From JANPPS01 sp031428635 (GTDB taxonomy: Bacteria > Pseudomonadota > Alphaproteobacteria > Acetobacterales > Acetobacteraceae), in assembly GCA_031428635.1 (NCBI GenBank), contig JANPPS010000064.1, positions 1 to 9,764 on the forward strand: a stretch of DNA of 9,764 nucleotides, given 5' to 3'. The position numbers and the translations under genes are program-made. A model generated the notes under the pieces. That model made no database searches and was not told the origin of the DNA. It worked only from the letters and a program-made list of their open reading frames with translations. Positions within the stretch are counted from its first letter, which is position 1; the number at the start of each line of letters is the position of its first letter. This document shows positions 7,013 through 9,764 of this stretch, in pieces.

Positions 7013-7443
7013 CTATTTGGACCTTAATTGGTTCTGTAGCCGGGCGGGGATATCCCGGAGTCCATCGGGGTTGTTGGCGGCGTCGCTGCTAGTCGCAATG
7101 CTCTCGGCCGATGTCGCGTTGTTGCTGGTGGGGCGATTTGGCCCGCAGTCCCGCTCGGGCTATGCCGGCCCCTTCAGCATGGCCCCAGCGGTGGCGGCAT
7201 TGTCTCTGTCATCCGTGCCGTCGAAAGTGGATGACGCGACCGGTTCTGCGATCTTGTTGAGCAAGGGACCGACTTGGGCCGCAGCCGCTACGTCGTTAAA
7301 GGCCGTGATACGGCGAGTGCGGGCGTCCACGCCCAGACACAGCATGCGCCACGACTGCACAGTTTCAGGCCTATGCTGCCCACCAAGATGCGCATTGGCT
7401 CGCCACCCGCGCCGCGAACTAGGAAAAGCCGTGGTGACCTATG
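7013..7443 (-). pseudogene. Unrecognised minus-strand protein remnant with internal stop
   Basis: One minus-strand frame reads coherently as NAHLGGQHRPETVQSWRMLC, LGVDARTRRITAFNDVAAAA and QVGPLLNKIAEPVASSTFDG, reaching an amber codon at 7160-7162. In the same frame it continues as NRPTSNNATSAESIATSSDA and DGLRDIPARLQNQLRSK to a second amber at 7013-7015. Upstream, the frame is closed by a TAG near 7440-7443 with no ATG before the ATG at 7358-7360, so the 5' end is missing or frameshifted. Amino-acid composition resembles a real soluble protein. The family is not recognised. It lies immediately downstream of cbbR on the same strand, so it may once have been co-oriented with it, but nothing seen links the functions. 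Confidence 0.3.
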
Positions 7444-7464
7444 TTTGATTAAGGTCGGTACCCT

Positions 7465-7477
7465 CACAAGGCTTGTG
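7465..7477. other. 13-bp palindrome downstream of cbbR
   Basis: CACAAG-G-CTTGTG is a perfect 6-bp inverted repeat around one base, 17 bp beyond the cbbR stop. The one-base spacer is too short for a stable hairpin loop, and no T-run follows on either strand, so it is not a convincing terminator. A protein-binding site or chance are both possible. Confidence 0.2.
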
Positions 7478-7493
7478 TAAATAAGCATGTGTT

Positions 7494-8447
7494 CTAATGC
7501 GGAGCGCCTTTTCCCCTACTGATAAGATTGTGACGATTAGCAATCTCTTCGATAACAGACTGACCATAATCGATTAAGTAATTCCGAAGTCCAGACTGCA
7601 CCGGTAAAAATGGCGATGTGCGCCGTTGGACCACAAACCATGAACGCATGACCGGAAAGCCGTCCACTGCAATAACTTTAACCAGCCCAAGCGATTGCTC
7701 CAGACTAATCGTATGCTGCGAAACAAGCGCCAGCCCCATGCCGGCCATCACTGCTTGTTTAATCATTTCGTTACTGGACGTTTCCATGGCGATGCGCGGA
7801 GCAAAACCTGCCGTCTGAAACAAGGTGTCGGATAGTGAGCGGGTTCCAGAGCCATCTTCACGAACGATGAACCACTCAGTGGCCAAAACGCCAACGCCCA
7901 CCTTCTTCGCATCGCAAAGGTGATGGGCTGGCCCACCGATAATGACAGACGGATGGTCTGCAAACCGTGTGGCCAAAATATCGGCTGCTTCCGGGGGTTG
8001 TCCCATGATCGCCAAATCGACGTCACCGGCAAGCAGAAGCGCCAATGTGTCGGTCCGGTTGCCCTCGCGTAGCAGCACTGTGACGCCAGGCGCCTGCAGC
8101 CGGAAGCGGGCAATCAAATGCGGGACGATGTATTTTGCCGTCGATACCAGCCCAAGCCGAACCCGCCCACTGCCATTCGCCTGCAGACCGAGCATCGCGT
8201 CATCTAGATCGCGAAGCGACTGCAATACAACGCGGGCATGGACGAGCAGAACGCGGCCGGCCTCCGTCAGCGCAACGCGCCGCCCGATCCGCTCGAACAG
8301 CGCAGCGCCGGTCTGTAATTCGACCTGTTTGATTTGAAACGATATCGCGGACGGCGTGAGCCCTAATCGCTCCGATACACGCACGAACGAGAGGGTTTCG
8401 GCTGCCTCAACGAACACCAGCAGCTGCCGAGCGGTCACGTTAGGCAT
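7494..8447 (-). CDS. cbbR: LysR-type regulator CbbR of the Calvin-cycle operon
   Basis: Cytoplasmic LysR-type transcription factor, 317 aa, full length. The N-terminal winged helix-turn-helix covers residues 1-65, with recognition-helix region TPSAISFQIKQVE at 31-43 and FERIGRRVALTEAG after it. A linker helix follows, then the effector-binding domain with motifs typical of CbbR: VSTAKYIVP at 101-109, EGNR at 128-131 and DLAIMGQPPE at 144-153. CbbR proteins sense Calvin-cycle-related metabolites such as RuBP, PEP or NADPH, depending on species, and activate the divergent cbb operon; the effector here is unknown. The ATG at 8445-8447 is preceded by GAGGAA about 8 bp upstream, supporting this start. 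The divergent position next to cbbL is the standard arrangement. Base composition looks less GC-rich than the efflux operon, especially in the last 80 bp. Confidence 0.93.
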   Translation of the reverse strand: MPNVTARQLLVFVEAAETLSFVRVSERLGLTPSAISFQIKQVELQTGAALFERIGRRVALTEAGRVLLVHARVVLQSLRDLDDAMLGLQANGSGRVRLGLVSTAKYIVPHLIARFRLQAPGVTVLLREGNRTDTLALLLAGDVDLAIMGQPPEAADILATRFADHPSVIIGGPAHHLCDAKKVGVGVLATEWFIVREDGSGTRSLSDTLFQTAGFAPRIAMETSSNEMIKQAVMAGMGLALVSQHTISLEQSLGLVKVIAVDGFPVMRSWFVVQRRTSPFLPVQSGLRNYLIDYGQSVIEEIANRHNLISRGKGAPH

Positions 8448-8540
8448 GAGTAATTCCTCATCAGAACGAGCAATTTATTTCGTTTCTACTCAAGTGTCAA
8501 CTCAGATACGTTCGACCTAATTAAGAAGGGGAGATAGACG
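8448..8540. promoter_or_regulatory. Divergent cbbR-cbbL control region
   Basis: This 93-bp AT-richer spacer must hold the promoters of both cbbR and cbbL and the CbbR operator. An inverted repeat ATGAG-N6-CTCAT spans 8446-8461 and overlaps the cbbR start. The bases 8451-8463 also fit the short CbbR half-site pattern TNA-N7-TNA (TAA ttcctca TCA), about 80 bp before the cbbL start. Such short motifs occur easily by chance, so the operator is only a candidate. I could not pick convincing -35/-10 boxes. The cbbL Shine-Dalgarno AAGGGGAG is at 8526-8533. Confidence 0.6.
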
Positions 8541-9764
8541 ATGAACAAAGCAGTCGACGTAAAAATAACGGATATGAAAGAACGTTATACGTCAGGTGTC
8601 CTTAAGTACCGTCAAATGGGCTATTGGGAGCCAGACTACATCCCCAAGGACACAGATATCCTTGCCGTGTTTCGTCTGACGCCGCAGGACGGTGTCGACC
8701 CAGAAGAAGCCGCTGCAGCAATTGCCGGTGAGTCGTCCACGGCGACATGGACCGTTGTGTGGACGGACCGGCTTACCGATAGCGAATATTATCGCGCAAA
8801 GGCGTACCGGGTCGATCCGGTCCCAGGTAACCCCGAGCAGTTCTTCGCCTACATTGCCTATGACATCGACCTGTTCGAAGAAGGGTCAATCGCCAACCTA
8901 ACGGCGTCGATTATCGGTAACGTGTTCGGGTTCAAGCCACTAAAGGCGCTACGGCTCGAGGACATGCGGATACCGCCCCATTATCTGAAGACCTTTCAGG
9001 GGCCCGCTACCGGCATCGTGGTCGAGCGTGAGCGTCTCAATGTCTATGGCCGCCCGCTGCTGGGCGCCACGATGAAGCCGAAGCTCGGCCTGTCGGGGCG
9101 CAATTACGGCCGGGTCGTGTACGAGGCGCTGAAGGGCGGGCTCGACTTCACTAAGGATGATGAGAACATCAACTCCCAGCCGTTCATGCATTGGCGGGAC
9201 CGGTTCCTGTACTGCATGGAGGGCGTGAACAAGGCGATGGCCGAGACGGGGGAGATGAAAGGCACGTATCTCAACGTCACCGCCGCCACGATGGAAGACA
9301 TGTACGAGCGCGCCGAATTCGCCCGCGACTTGGGTAGCGTCGTCATCATGATCGACCTCGTGATCGGCTACACGGCTATTCAGTCGATGGCTAAGTGGGC
9401 CCGCAAAAACGATATGATCCTGCACCTCCACCGCGCCGGGCACTCGACCTATACTCGGCAGAAGAATCACGGCGTGTCGTTCCGGGTGATCGCCAAGTGG
9501 ATGCGCATGGCGGGCGTTGACCACATCCACGCGGGGACTGTGGTTGGTAAGCTGGAGGGCGACCCGATGGTTGTGGCCGGCATTTACGACACATGCCGCG
9601 AAGGCTTCGTGCCCAAGGACCTACGCCACGGCATCTTCTTCGACCAGCCATGGGCGAGCCTGAAGAAGCTAATGCCCGTTGCGTCCGGCGGCATCCACGC
9701 CGGGCAGATGCACCAGCTGCTGCATTACCTGCAGGATGACGTTGTGCTGCAGTTTGGTGGCGGC
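8541..9764 (+). CDS. cbbL: RuBisCO large subunit, red-type form I (IC), 3'-truncated by window
   Basis: Ribulose-1,5-bisphosphate carboxylase/oxygenase large chain, the CO2-fixing enzyme of the Calvin cycle, forming an L8S8 complex with CbbS. The frame runs 408 codons without a stop to the window edge, about 84% of the usual ~486 aa. The N-terminus MNKAVDVKITDMKERYTSGV with YRQMGYWEPDY is the red-type (form IC/ID) signature. Catalytic elements seen: K179 and K181 in ATMKPKLGLSG; the carbamylated lysine K205 with metal ligands D207 and E208 in GLDFTKDDENINSQPF; H297-R298 in HLHRAGHS; H330; loop 6 GTVVGKLEGD with K337; and S382 in VASGGIHAGQMHQL. These equal spinach K175, K177, K201, D203, E204, H294/R295, H327, K334 and S379. 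The start ATG 8541 has AAGGGGAG 7 bp upstream. Downstream cbbS and cbbX are expected but outside the window. No defect is visible. Confidence 0.97.
   Translation, partial: MNKAVDVKITDMKERYTSGVLKYRQMGYWEPDYIPKDTDILAVFRLTPQDGVDPEEAAAAIAGESSTATWTVVWTDRLTDSEYYRAKAYRVDPVPGNPEQFFAYIAYDIDLFEEGSIANLTASIIGNVFGFKPLKALRLEDMRIPPHYLKTFQGPATGIVVERERLNVYGRPLLGATMKPKLGLSGRNYGRVVYEALKGGLDFTKDDENINSQPFMHWRDRFLYCMEGVNKAMAETGEMKGTYLNVTAATMEDMYERAEFARDLGSVVIMIDLVIGYTAIQSMAKWARKNDMILHLHRAGHSTYTRQKNHGVSFRVIAKWMRMAGVDHIHAGTVVGKLEGDPMVVAGIYDTCREGFVPKDLRHGIFFDQPWASLKKLMPVASGGIHAGQMHQLLHYLQDDVVLQFGGG

Noticed and set aside
7017..7448. Plus-strand 143-codon frame with a hydrophobic N-terminal stretch
   Set aside because: Second half is Arg/Cys/His-rich and opposite a more protein-like minus-strand frame; no start signal seen.
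8949..9530. Minus-strand 193-codon frame inside cbbL
   Set aside because: Antisense of a highly conserved RuBisCO coding sequence; His/Val/Arg-rich shadow.
1..9764. CRISPR array, insertion sequence, transposase, integrase or toxin-antitoxin genes
   Set aside because: No regularly spaced repeats, terminal inverted repeats with a transposase, or recognisable recombinase or toxin reading frame were found on either strand.

Overview
The window reads as a GC-rich proteobacterial chromosome (or megaplasmid) segment. An autotrophy locus of the red-type form I RuBisCO kind with a divergent LysR regulator (cbbR / cbbL) points to a facultatively autotrophic alpha- or betaproteobacterium. A tRNA-Gly(GCC)-like fragment resembles the alphaproteobacterial version more, but that rests on memory and does not settle the taxon.

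Left part (1-5309): a tightly overlapping three-gene tripartite efflux operon on the + strand. It holds the C-terminal part of a periplasmic adaptor (its 5' end is outside the window), a complete 1033-aa RND pump carrying the D-D-E triad of heavy-metal RND proteins in TM4, and a NodT-type outer-membrane lipoprotein channel. Stop and start codons overlap at both junctions, so the three are almost certainly co-transcribed and form one envelope-spanning exporter. Divalent metal cations are the likeliest substrate.

Middle part (5310-7493): about 2.2 kb of gene decay. It contains a small lipoprotein-like reading frame broken by frameshifts, a Na/Pi-cotransporter (NptA/PF02690-type) fragment with three successive frame changes, a sequence matching the 3' half of tRNA-Gly(GCC) fused into the end of that fragment, and two minus-strand remnants of unrecognised proteins. 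The flanking genes are intact, so the damage looks biological rather than a product of poor sequence quality. The tRNA-like junction may be the scar of a site-specific recombination event.

Right part (7494-9764): cbbR on the minus strand, a 93-bp AT-richer divergent intergenic region, and the first 408 codons of cbbL, the large subunit of red-type (form IC) RuBisCO, cut by the window edge. All catalytic residues lying within the visible part are present. CbbR would sense Calvin-cycle metabolites and activate cbbL and the genes expected beyond the window (cbbS, cbbX and others).

I do not see an undescribed multi-gene system here. The most unusual feature is the tRNA-Gly / Na-Pi transporter chimera near 6263-6330.
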